Shown piece after piece: positions 24,518-36,155 of a stretch of 54,969 nt of DNA. Made by a program: the position numbers and the translations under genes. Below the pieces are notes generated by a model. That model saw only the letters and a program-made list of their open reading frames with translations. It did no database searches and was not told the origin of the DNA. Numbering within the stretch: position 1 is the stretch's first letter; each line of letters begins with the position of its first letter. Source of the DNA: Cylindrodendrum hubeiense (lineage: Eukaryota > Ascomycota > Sordariomycetes > Hypocreales > Nectriaceae); NCBI GenBank assembly GCA_014621425.1, contig JAANBB010000275.1, positions 1 to 54,969 of the forward strand, written 5' to 3'.

Positions 24518-27500
24518 CGTGGCTCGACGCGAATGTGACTGCTTCGTCAGCGGCATTGAGACGCGGAGTTGACGATGCTAAATCCGATTCCCCAAAGTTA
24601 TTATCGTTATCTTTTTCTTCTGCAGAGTGCCATTCTCCTCAACAAAGGACGGTTTCATACGGTTTCATAATATTGGCTTCACTATTTTCTTACTGTGGTG
24701 GGCAAATTTATTAACGTTACGTCTCCCCTGGTTCGACGCGCGTATCAAGGCACGTCGACTAAGTGCTACGTATCATGGAATGCGGTTGCCGGCTGTATGT
24801 CTGTCCTCAGCCGAGGCTATAATGAGGAGGAGTATCAGCCTGAGTGCTGCGTGGCATCGCGACCCGAATGTGCTATTGGAGGTGCCCAACTGAGGCCTCA
24901 AAGCGGCCCAAGGCACGGACGGGAGAGTGATGATTTGTTGGACGCATTGTATCGAATCGCATGACGACAATGAGAAATGCCAATGGACACGGTCTTTTTG
25001 GACCCGGGTACGGACAGAATGTGTTACGCGATATGATTGGAAAAGTTGGTATCCGTACGTCGCTGGCACACGTGCAACGAAACGACGCGTTTTACTTTGA
25101 TGAACAAGCCTCATGCTCATTTGTTCACGGCCCTTGGGCTGCGACGAAGGCACGGGACGGGAATCATGGCTACGTAGCGAGATGAGGGAGAAATTTAGCT
25201 CTGAGTGAAGATTGAGTACGTAGTAGCCAGCTAACTAAGGGAAATGAGAACAAGCGAGCGAGCCAAGGAGAAAAGGCGCAACCAAGACAAAGTTCTCGGC
25301 GAAATGAGACGGCGTCTTTTCTACACCAGACAATCCAATATTAACACACAAAAAGAAAGCGTAGAAAAAAGCATCGAGAGTCTAGCCGTGATGTGCGATG
25401 CGTGCTTTTGAAATGCAGAGAAGGCGAAATGCTGGAAGAATCCAAGAAAGGGAGGCGAGGTCGTGGTTTGCGTAGTGTAGGCTGATGGATGGCGATGTGG
25501 CAAAGATTGTCATATGCCGTCGTTGGCTAAGCTGAAAATCGCCATCCGTCGATCCAGTCGCAGTACGAGACGGGGAGGTTGATGATGTGGTGGAGGCAAA
25601 TATCGGCCGCTCTCAGGGATTATTCGATGCCAGACAAACGGGGTCGAAATTATGCAGTGGATTCAGCCTAACACAGGCGACACTTGATTGGCCACAGTCG
25701 TTCCAACACACACATAACATATGTTCACCCCCTCCCCATCTCAAGTGCCTTTTGCTGCTCCTCCATCTCACTCTGCTGCTGTGATTGCTGTGCATCGCAG
25801 CACCAGCTATCTTCTTCTTTCTATCCATCTTTCTGAGACTTGCTCTTCGTCCCGTCATGTCGCTTTTCATGATGAGAGAAAGGTCGTTTTTTTGGACCCT
25901 GAACTCGGTCCAGATAAGACAACATGTCATTTGGACCGGCCGTGGTGTCGTGGGATGCCTAACGCCATGACCGGACTCCATGCAAACCATGACGATGTTG
26001 CTCCTTGGTTCAAGAGCTCATCATGAACACTGTGTCCGGCCCAGCCGTAACACATTCTGCCCAGCCCTCCCGGCCTCTTTTCTCTCAGATGGTCGACACC
26101 GACATTTTGAGCCAAGCAGGATTTGACCCAACGTCCCTGGTCAAATCTTAAACTTGGGAATGCGCCCAGAACATACCGACAAAGAAAACAAAAGTCAATC
26201 CCATGCAAAGACCAAAATCTATACCCAAGGAAACAAAAGGGAATCCACAAGCATTGCGCTCTGCTGTCGGATCACAGCTATACATTAACGACCATGAGCC
26301 ACGAAAAGGGGACCAAAAAAACCGAGCCAACTTTCTCAGACACTTGACTAGAATGGGTTGTTTGCCATCTCACACACCGCTGCAAGAGCAAGCATGGCAA
26401 ATGTTGGCCCGTTACCTACACCCAACGGCAGATGAGTCGCTCCATTTCTCTCTCTAAACAACCTCGCAGGCGGACGCACCATGAACAAAACATCGCACCC
26501 ATACATGGTACGAAAGAGAGAAAAAAGAGATTTCATCGACCCTCATGAGACAAAGAAAATCGGAGCTCATAACCTACCTTGAGTCATGAAACAGTCGGTC
26601 ATTAACGCGGGAATGAGACCCAAGCCACCTTCCCCATTGACGTCACAATGGGTCGGGGTCAAGCAGCCTTCGGCGGCCGATGTCGGCCCAACCCACAGCA
26701 ATTGGAGTTGGTGTGCAACACCACATGGGAACCACCCTCATTGATCTTGCATTGCTGATAGTCGGTGTCGGGGTTTATTTCTCATCGACAAATGCATAAC
26801 ACACCCTGATGACAGAGGGTTGTTTATTTATTGAGTGGGAGTCGGTCCCGCATGTGGGTGGTGAGTGGTCGTGGTCCGTGAGGTGGCAATTGTCCCAATG
26901 TGGGTGCGGCCATCGACATTTCAAGCTCCTGGAAGAGCTCGTCACCGACAGGTGCATCAGGGCCCTGAGGCGTGTTGGCCGTGTTCACCCCCACGGAAAT
27001 GCGACCAGAGACACTGTCATGAGTGTAGGATGCCCCGCGGGCATGGGAGACAGCTTGGGACTCAACAGCTCGGAGCTTCCCAGACGGTGCCGCGTCACTA
27101 TCATGGCTACCAGTAACCCCCGTTAGCGAACGAAAACGACATGACGGACCGACACGACCGAACGAGCGACCGAACCAGCAGTCAACAGAACAGACGACCT
27201 ACCCCGATGCGGAACCATGATGTGCTTGAGTGGAAGCCATGCTGCCGGGATGATGGCGACGAAGTTGGCGACGAAGATGATGGAGAAATCCGAAGTGGCG
27301 AGGCACCCGCTGCCAGAAGGAGGGGCAGGAGCACTTGGGCGACGAAGCGAACGAACTGAAGAAGCGCCGCTGCTGTAGCACTGGCTCGAACACCGAACGA
27401 TACGAGATACACAGCTATATGGACGAAGGAAGCTTGGGGAGGCGACGTCCTGACGAAATGGCAGGATCGTTGTCTGGGCCGGGAGAGAGGGGGTGGGCTC

Positions 27501-30307
27501 CAGTGGCAACGGCACTGTTCCAGCGAAGACGGCTGAAGCTGCTGGAGGGGATTCAAAAGTGGCATTCGTCTGAGCAGTGACAAAACGCAGCAGATGGAAT
27601 CCGAGATCGAGCAGGCGAGGCCCAGATTATAAGGTGAGAGGCGGCGGATGCGGAGTAGAGAGGGTTGACGAAGGGTCTTTTTTTCCTCTCCCACCTCTGA
27701 CGTTTAGGTTGGCGAGAGTTGATTGAGGTGGGTGGAGGGACGGCTTGGAGAGGTGACAGGGTACCTACCTAGTTGAGGGACGCATCCATTGACAGGGGGG
27801 TGCTGGGGCGGACCAGGTACCTTGGCCTCTGGGAGGCGCTCGCAGGTCCCGAGTTGATGGTTCTGATGGGATGGATTTCGGATTCCATTGACCGATATCC
27901 AGGTAGCGTCATGTCACCGACACCACCCAACTCACCAATTTCGTCACACAACTCCCGACCAGGTACCTGGGGATACCCGAATTCCCCAAATGCTACCGCA
28001 GTGCAATCCCCAAGGTCTTTTTTTAATGTTTCTTCCTTTCTTCTTCAGGGCATTTCGACAACGGCACCGACAGCAACACACCAACCGCCGGCGCCCACCC
28101 AACCCACACGCAACCTCGGCCCCTGCCCCGTGAGACGCTGGCTACCTTAGGTACCCCAAAGCGCAAAGGGACAGGGGGCTTTTCCTCCTGGCCGCCTCGA
28201 TGTCCCCCATCGATGCACTGGATCGTTTTCGCCGCGTCACTCCACGATCCGAGGCGCACCGCACCCTGCACCCTCCAAGCTGCGGCATTCAACTACGCCT
28301 GGGAATGCCACGGCCGCCAGCTGCAGCGCGCCCCCAGCGCGCCCCCTTGCGCCCGTCCCTCTCTGACCTTCCCTCTCCGACCTTCCAACTTTGATGCGAC
28401 GGCGCCGCTGCCATACGCCTCATCCCACATCGGACTATGTGCCAAGCGCCGTCTTCCCGGTTTGCTCGTGCCACCCTGACGACAACTCCCAGCGCATTGG
28501 TGAGCTCCCCATAGGTTGGTTTTGCTCAATCCCCGTTGCCGCCACAGCCAGCGCCAACCCTTGGCACCGAGCAAGTCCCGTGCCGAGAAGTTGACAATGG
28601 TACTTCATTGGCAAGGCACCGTGCTGATGAGTTGGCGCATTGTCGGCCCAGACTCGACTCGGCCCGGAAGCCCAGACGGCGACAGCCATGATGGGACCAG
28701 GGCCTCGAGAGGGCGGAGGCGCTAGCTTCGGCAGTCAATCGTTGTGGGTGGTGTGCTGAGAAGCGTCCGAGGAATCATCTCAAGAAGCCATCCATGAGAC
28801 CGCGTAAGACGTAGGAATGACCGGGCGAGCTCCGGTCTATCTGGCCATGCACATGATGCAGGTATGCTTGCGCAGATGCGCGATCGCGTAGGAGCTTGTA
28901 GGCGCCCCATCGAATCGCTGTCGATCATCCTGACCCACAGGCTGGAAGTCGAGGCGGCGGCGACTACCACGCATACGCGAAGACCGACGACCCCCCCGGG
29001 GTGAGTGACTGTGTGACTGGGCGGCGCGGAGACGATGCCGACCTCAACAAAATGGCATGGTCTGTGGCATCGCACGAGCCAGGCAAATGCCCCTTTTCCC
29101 CAAATAGCGTAGCAGTGGTTGCCTCACTCTGCGTCGTCCGCGAGGTTCGCAGAATACGGTCCCACACAGCGAAGTGTAGAAACCCACACCCCGCCCTCTC
29201 ACAACTCGGCGCCGGCGCGGCCACTAGGCTTGGGCGTTGCCAACGCATGCACCTACCTGCCAAGGGGGGCCCCTGGCTCCACGCCAAACCAGAGCGTAGA
29301 GGGGCCCCGGGCGGTTCGGTCAAATGGTGGCTGATTCTCCGATTGCCTGGCGCGGCGGCACCACAGAGCTAAGCTTCTTCTTTGCTTACATAGTACGGAG
29401 CTTGTGGCCGCGGCGCGGTGCTGCGGTTGGGGGTCGGTGGTCGGGGGAAGCTGGTGCCGATCTCGAAACAAGGATCGGCGTGGATGAAGGAGCCTCGGAG
29501 AGTTTCTCGCGGATCTGCATTCGCGTGCGCGTGCAACAATCCCAGACGACGGGATGGCGGCGATGAGACAATTTTGCATTGTAGCGCATGTGCATGTTTC
29601 TCCTCAAGACATATCTACGTACTGGTGGTGGTCGCAGTGGATAATCTCGGGCTGGGGAAATCCCCAGAAATGAATCAACGGGCTTCCGTGGCCGATCGCA
29701 GATGGGGCTTCGATCCACCATGCGTGGAGGCGCTGGCACAGCGTAAAAAGTGGTACCCCCCACCACGATCCCCTGAGTCGACCTGCAGGACGAGTTTGAC
29801 GGGGACGGGGATGGTGCATGTTCAAATCTCGGTTGCTACTACGAGGGAGGCGACCCTCTGGGTTGCGTAGAGGCTTCGATGCAACGGTCCTAGCATGGAA
29901 GAGGATGGCCTCTCCCACGGTCGCTAGCTAGCGTAGACATCATCTACTCGCACCTTGCGCACCGCTGGCCTTATCACCATAGCATGCGTTATACATTGCT
30001 TGGCGTGGGGCTCCGGGGACGTTATGGTAGCCAGTTACCCGAAGCCACAGTTCATTGTACGTCGCCCATTGAAGCAGTAGATCACGAAGAGAAGTTTATT
30101 CGAAATAATATAACTATCATGCCCGACAGTATGGCTAACGCGGATCGATCCTCTGCCGGAGTAAGGGGATAAATGGATACGAAACGGGAGTATGGGATGA
30201 AGGTCCTCAGAGGGACCACTTGTCTGGGAAAAGGAAAGGGCAGAGAAACATAAATAAATAAAAATGATCATCGGTCATCATCTGTCATCATCTTGCCATG
30301 AGTATCA
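24518..30307. other. Gene-poor region downstream of the transcription factor
   Basis: This is 5.8 kb in which I find no convincing gene. The start is the transcription factor 3' UTR. The plus-strand frame at 27773-28150 and the overlapping frames on both strands between 27120 and 27700 lack recognisable domains. A cluster of GGTACC-centred motifs lies at 27758-28155. No tRNA or rRNA signature was seen. Confidence 0.45.
27758..28155. promoter_or_regulatory. Cluster of AGGTACCT-type palindromic motifs
   Basis: Four GGTACC-centred sites occur in 400 bp, near 27759, 27815, 27961 and 28149. The third is a perfect 12-bp palindrome, CCAGGTACCTGG (27959-27970). Related CCTAGGTACCT-like sequences appear elsewhere in the window (33292-33304 and near 43378). 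Function unknown; they could be transcription-factor sites or simply a motif common in the genome. Confidence 0.35.
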
Positions 30308-30786
30308 TTATGAGGATGAAAACTGTGCCCCAATCCCAGAATAGCTTATGTCGGCGTTGCCAGTATTTTGTGAGGACGACCCCATAGGACCGGCGCCGTC
30401 CCTCCCAGTGACAGACCTCGTAGCGAAGGCGACACCACTCAACACATGGGCGTCGCGCACGATCAGCGGCGCACCAACGACGTGTGACCGATCTTGCATC
30501 CGCACATTGACAGGGTCCTGTGGGCTGCCGGTGTATGTGGGTCGAGGGACATGGCCTAGCTCGCCGGTTGTAGCGTCGACTCGGCGTGGTGGGGGATTGT
30601 CGGAGGCGGTGCTATTTTGCAGCCCGTGTGTTAGTAGATGTCTCTCGATGGCTTGGGCTTGGGACGGTGGTGGGTTAGACACGGATAGAGTATGTTGAAA
30701 TATAAGAATGAGAAAAACTAGCTGGGAAAATGATCTTGCCTCGGGTTCGAGCCTTGAACGACATTCATCGACGATGTGGTAGACAT
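30308..30786 (-). CDS. Small hypothetical protein, exon junction unresolved
   Basis: The main open frame (30682 down to the stop at 30308) encodes about 124 residues of convincing protein-like sequence, including ERHLLTHGLQN, PPPRRVDATTGELGHVPRP and DPVNVRMQDRSHVVGAP. It has no ATG of its own, because the frame opens at GTG. A plausible start lies upstream at 30786 (MSTTSSMNVVQGSNPRQDHF), preceded by an A/C-rich leader. A typical branch site (GTCTAAC, just upstream of the frame) with CCCAAG acceptors sits between the two, so an intron is likely. However, no GT donor joins the frames. A GC donor (GCTAGT, giving ...HFPTQAQ...) would keep frame but is weak, and an indel in the assembly is also possible. 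I do not recognise the function. Confidence 0.5.
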
Positions 30787-31507
30787 GTTGATAGTTTGCT
30801 GATGGATGATGGGATAAATTGGGGGTGGTTTCTGAGGGTCTTCTTGGCGGGGATCTTGTTTCTGGGATTGCTGGGTCGTTGGGTGTGCGAACCCAAGACG
30901 GATACGTGGGGAAGAAATAGAAGTGATGAGGGATAGATCGGACGGGTCGAAGAGAAAGGTAACCGAGGGAATAAAACGGTAGAAATGGGATGAGGTATGG
31001 GAAGCAACCAAGGTAGGGCCAGTCGCGAAGATCAGGATGGCGGTGGTATTAATTAGGTGGACTGCTCCTTTGATCTGAACCCTGGCCCCCAACACTATTA
31101 GTCTATTGCTTAACAAGAGCAAGGAGATAACATAAGAGTAGCAATAACCTCACTTATATATTTGATGCAAGAGAGGGAGAGATGGCTCCCAGCTAGTGGT
31201 GGTTTTCCTGTGCGAACCGTGTAGGTGGGGCGCTTGGCCTCGATGAATGAACTGGTGCGAGTCGGCAAGTCAAGATGGGACGAGAAAGCGGATGAAGGAT
31301 GAGGGTTGGGGGGAAATAATTTGGAAGAGAATATCCATTGCACATAAAGATGAAGGAAATCCGAAAAATGAGACAGAAATGGAAAAGAATCGTCTTTATC
31401 TCCGATGCCATCGTCTCCGCTGTATCCCGAAGGACTGCTGGAGTCAAGAGGTGGGATCTGGCACATCAGGTAAAGCTCGAATAGGCTGGGTGCGAGCTTG
31501 ACCGCTC

Positions 31508-31529
31508 TAAGCTGAGGCGCCTCAGCTTA
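31508..31529. repeat. 22-bp perfect palindrome
   Basis: TAAGCTGAGGC is followed immediately, with no spacer, by its exact reverse complement. It lies about 720 bp upstream of the start of the small minus-strand hypothetical gene. It could be a dimeric protein-binding site or a cruciform-forming element. Confidence 0.85.
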
Positions 31530-31730
31530 CCGCCATCCCCAATCGGGGTGGTGGCGCTTTTCTTGCCAGCGGAACGGAGGTGTCAGCGTGCAGCACGGTC
31601 AGCGACCTCTGGACTGTGCAAACAACATTGCGCACCCTAAGGTAGGTAGGTATGCGAGAGTTTCTGGGCCTGGAAATGCAGAGATAATGTACATCAAGCC
31701 AGGGTCGTATTGCCGCAGCCAGAGCTATCA

Positions 31731-31820
31731 GGTTGTTTAACTGAGCATGCATAGCGCAGCGGTATTGGTACCGCGGGTTGTTTGACTGAACATGGATGAA
31801 GCAGTAGTGTTGATATCACG
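31731..31820. repeat. 45-bp imperfect tandem duplication
   Basis: Two adjacent copies (31731-31775 and 31776-31820), each starting GGTTGTTT, then (A/G)ACTGA(G/A)CATG. Most differences are transitions. Confidence 0.7.
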
Positions 31821-32701
31821 CAGCTGTAATAAAAATGCCCAGTAACTAACACCATGGCGGGCCCCCAAGGCTGTGTAGAACCCTGCGTCACTGGCTGGGG
31901 ACTGCTGAGCCGGGACCGTTGACACAACCGTCATATCTCACAGCCTGTGGCAGTCACAAGTAATTACACCAAGGAATTGATGCTCATTGGCAAGCCCAAC
32001 CCCTACTGGCCTGGGGACGTGGGATGGCACCGCTTTGACCACCAAAGGCAACCGCAGCCGCCGCCGATCGCCAGAACTCTCACAATGCCGTCGCATCTTG
32101 TCCAGCCATCTGCACGCGAATCACCATAATCTGACGCCATGTACCATGGGACCCTGTCCTTAAATCATGGACATACGGACTGCCCACGTAGTCAAGTACC
32201 GGTTTATGGAACATACTCCGGTCAGTTGGTATCAGGCCATTGGGCAGCCTGATGCGATTGCCTGTAGCAGAGTCGGGGGAAACGAATCATGGTGGCCTTT
32301 TACATGTAGCTCGAAGAGCAGCAGTAGGATATCCGCCTTCTGGCCCTGCTGTATTGCTCGCTCATGATGTAGGCTATATGACCCGTCTCTTATTCTAGCA
32401 GGCCCAATTAGGCCGAGGTAGCTTTTCCCGTTCTCAGCCTCCTCGTGGTGGTATCGCCTTTCTTACACTGAAAGCAAGGACGGGCGCATTCCGCGTTCAG
32501 GGAATATCGCCGCTGATCTAGAAGCGAGTCTGAAGCTTACAGGCTGGCTGGTGATCAATAAGCTGAGCCGGCATGGCGGAAGTCGCCACGATGGGTCTTT
32601 ACAAGAACGAGCGCTTGGATGACTGGAAAGGGACCGGAGCTAGATTCACTCGGGGCTCGTCATCAACACAGATGAGCGGCGTCATGCGATGGTTGCCAGA
32701 A

Positions 32702-32889
32702 AACTGGAGTGCAGGGGATGATGTGCGCAGAATGGTCGGTAACCCGAATGGCCCAAGACGAGTTTTATCCTTGTGAATGGCCAGGTAGGCGAGACAACTG
32801 GGGTGCAGGGGATGATGTGCACAGGATGGTTAGCAAACCAAATAGCCCAAGACGAGTTTCGTCGTTGTGAATGGCCGAGGTGGGCATAA
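32702..32889. repeat. 94-bp imperfect tandem duplication
   Basis: Copies are at 32702-32795 and 32796-32889. Both begin AACTGG(A/G)GTGCAGGGGATG and share GCCCAAGACGAGTTT and TTGTGAATGGCC. Differences are mostly transitions, so the duplication is not recent or has been mutated by a deamination-type process. Confidence 0.8.
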
Positions 32890-35426
32890 AGGGCCAAACA
32901 AAGGGCCGATTGATGAATCGCCAGCCAAGGCAATCCGTTCGCCTCCTCATTCTAATAATTGGCCTTGAAGGCGTCTGTTCTCAACGAGCCTTGTCTATAA
33001 GGAAGCTCCACGTTGGAAAGATGACAAGGCCGGCTACCAGAGTCGTCGCGATGGATGAGCCTTTACTCCAGCTTTAGCCGCTGCGAGCCTTTGCCCCTGT
33101 GTGAATTACGCCTGGAGGCCAAACAAACATTGACAGCCACATGGCGATTGTATGCGAAGCGACTGAGAGTAACAATTGTATAATTGGCGGTCACCGGATA
33201 TAAATTTTCATTTTTGTCGGCCCTTCACACATATTAGCGTTGGTATTCTCCTCTGTGTTGTGTCGTAACTTTGCGGGGGTTAGCATAGCTTACCTAGGTA
33301 CCTAAGAGTAGTAGCGGAACCTTGAGCAGCTTCGGTTGAAGCTGCCATTGTGATGTGATGTTGTACCACAGTGCGAGGTAGATGGCGAATACCAAGACGG
33401 TGCAGATGATCAATTCCCCTGCATGGAATTATTGGCCTTCTTCGCCAAGGAAATACAGAGCAAGTCCTCTGGAGTATTCCATGACGAGATCTCAGTTTCG
33501 TTTTAAACATGCCGTGGCCTTGAAGGATACTTCCAAACCAATCTGGGCAAACAAGGCTGGCTATCAGTGCTTCGCGGCAGGCAACTCGACCGACATGGTT
33601 GCACACTCTACATCCTTAGTTGCTGACTGGATGCTAGACCCAGACATGCAGGTTCGTTGGTTAAAAAATAGGGAAAGGCTGCGGATACGACACAGGGCTG
33701 GCAACCACTAGAAGACGGAAGCGGGAATCTTAACGTGGAAACTCATCGGGTTTGCCATGTTGGGATGTCAGATCAAGACCACTTATCATTCAGGTATTTG
33801 CTCAATCACATCTGTAGCTCATCTTGGAATTCCACGACCCCGTTTGATTCACACCACCACGACCCTGTCGATGGCGGTAGAGCCCAGCCAATACCGATGC
33901 CCTGAACATCATTGCCTAGATCTATCTCGGAGTTAGCCGCAGCGTCCTTCCACGTCACTGGGTTTTCTTGGCGTCAGCCATTTTTAAGCCCATACCGATG
34001 CACATAACCTTCCCAAACTGGACGGCAAGTCACCCGCAATACGTGGCCTTAATTACAAGTCACATAATTATATTAAAGCCTTTTTCGTCGCTCTATTGAG
34101 CCTTTGCAGAACCAAGCGATGCTTTCTTTTTCGTGGTTTGAAAGTCATGTCCGTCCACCTTCTTTGTGTCCCCCGTCCCTCACTTGCGCTCTGACTTGGA
34201 GGGAACGGCGTAAACTAACCAACTTGCATCTTGGAGTTCTGGGCCTACCATGTATGTCTTACCCTTATTTGTTTCTACTGTGCTTCTGAAACTGATCTTC
34301 GCGCCAATTGTGTGACTGGTGAAACCAGGCACCTCTTCATCGAATCACGGAACAAATTGTAACCTAAAGAAACCTCAATCTCTTGTCTAGCCCATCGCCA
34401 AATTAATTCAAAAACAATTCCAATAATTTTCAACTTGGATTAATCCCCCCTTGAGAATGCAGCGACTTGTGATGGTCAGGAACTCATTGCCACGCCCCTT
34501 TGCATCCTCACATCACAGCGCGAGCTATCTGGTTTCCAAAATTTGAGCATACCCAACTTTCATCTCCCCCAAGAGCGCGTTTTATAGGAGTATAATTTTC
34601 TCCAATATTTTGGGTAGTACTCTCTGGGACAGTGCGAGGCAACTTCAGCTCCACGAGTTTCGAGAGACGTTGCGTATGAAATAACCGCCGCCGAATCCAA
34701 ACGTGAGAATACGGAAGCGCATGAGTTGTGGAATATTTACTACTAGCTGTTTTATAGCAAATAAATACGGGTTTACTACCATGAAAACACGGTCCCCCAG
34801 TAAAACACTCGCCACAAGGCATAGTGGGAATCGCTTTGAAATTTATACCTATCAAAGCTAACCCACACTAGAACCCGAGTCTATTGACCCACATACTAAG
34901 TTTACCGGGAATCTTAGGTTCGATATGAGAATCTGATGATTGGGGACAACTCAATGCACATCTCACATGTAACACCGTGAACAATACCAGCTATTCGCAA
35001 CTCCACTTTTCTTCAGTAAAGAATTAGAAACCAGGACGAGATGGGGTAGCGTTATATCGCACTTGACTACTCAACAGGTTCATTCATCTTTTAAACGTGG
35101 AAGAGTTTGCAATTCTTTTTTATTCCTTTTCAGATTGGCAGTATAGGTTTATACAAGCAGATGCCTGGGAGTGCCGAGTGGACAGCCCTACATGCCTTTA
35201 TATCTCATAGTCTTGAAGAAACGAAATAATGTGAAATGAGGTCACATATGATTTTTGAATCATAAACCCTTCGGAAATATGCAAGAGAAAAGAAATCGTC
35301 AATCAACTTGGAAACCATGCCCATGTCCTTCTAACAAACACCTCACACCTTACAGTTAAAATCAGAATTCGAGTGCCGTCAGCCTCAAACCTGTATCAAA
35401 GGTGACATACGTGATATCCCTGATGT

Positions 35427-36155
35427 TCATGAATTAGCATGCGCTGTGCGCATGTGACGATCAAAGTTGTCTTTCCTACTGTAGACGTGCCCTGCGGCGG
35501 CCTTCCGGCAACCCTCGACAGTGCACCGCCATCCCTCTCCCTTTCGATGTGTGCGGACATGTCGCGAGAGGTCCTTTTGTGTCGCAAATGCCTTCTCACA
35601 GCCTGAGAAGAGGCAAGAGAAGTACTTGATATGGTACTTTTGGTGTTTGCTGTGCGAGACCAATGGTCAGCTTTATGGGCAATTGCGCGGCGGCACAAGG
35701 TTGCAAAGGTGGTCTTACGCTAAATCTGAAGGACGGCGGAACGCCTTTCCGCAGTGGCAGGTCCTCCGCTCACTGCTTTCGGCGGCGTTCGGCCAGCTAT
35801 ATGATTCCTCTCGAGGACTTGAGGAGATTGAGGAAGTCCCAACTGGGGACATTGGTAAGCCGTCGGCCGGGGCGCCACCTCCGTTCTTATGCGGTGCCCA
35901 ATAATATTGCTGGCAGTTCTCGGCAGAGTCTGAATTTCCGTTGTCTCCGAGATGATACTCCTGTCGATTGATTGAGTGGAAACGGTTGTCAAAAGGTTTA
36001 TTCCGAGCGTCGTCGAAACGAGGCTCAGGCTGCATCGGCTCGTAGGCTCGAGGTGTACCGTGGCTCGCCCATGGCTGGGATCGAGAAGCATAGCCCTCAT
36101 TGTAGGCTTGTCCCTCGGGCAGTCCCTCGGCAATCTCGATTGATGAGTGGTACAT
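35427..36155 (-). CDS. C2H2 zinc-finger protein (three fingers)
   Basis: Probable nuclear DNA-binding protein of 219 aa. Exon 1 is 36155-35719 and exon 2 is 35649-35427. The 69-bp intron (GTAAGA...CACAG) splits an Ala codon inside finger 1. Finger 1 is C133-x-C135-x12-H148-x3-H152, with only one residue between the cysteines. Finger 2 is C158-x4-C163-x12-H176-x3-H180, canonical. Finger 3 is C188-x4-C193-x17-H211-x4-H216, with a long loop. The protein ends three residues after the last His. The N-terminal about 130 residues are polar and low in hydrophobics (Ser, Pro, Gly, Asn, Gln), as expected for a disordered regulatory arm. The start is an ATG with leader AACATCACCATG. It is isolated, with AT-rich sequence downstream. 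Specific target unknown. Confidence 0.82.

Larger units (their letters stand above)
30787..35426. other. Gene-poor, repeat-bearing region
   Basis: No convincing gene. It holds the upstream region of the small hypothetical gene, a 22-bp perfect palindrome (31508-31529), a 45-bp tandem duplication (31731-31820) and a 94-bp tandem duplication (32702-32889). From about 34300 to 35400 the sequence is visibly more AT-rich than the rest of the window. No transposase, reverse transcriptase or terminal repeat was recognised. It may be decayed mobile DNA, but that is inference. Confidence 0.45.

Noticed and set aside
30730..30760. Possible tRNA B-box (GGTTCGAGCC) on the plus strand
   Set aside because: No A-box at suitable distance and no pairing acceptor stem; the sequence is a short local hairpin overlapping the small minus-strand gene.
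34508..34855. Minus-strand frame of 115 codons in AT-rich sequence
   Set aside because: Starts at TTG, has no domain, and lies in an AT-rich tract where chance composition explains it.
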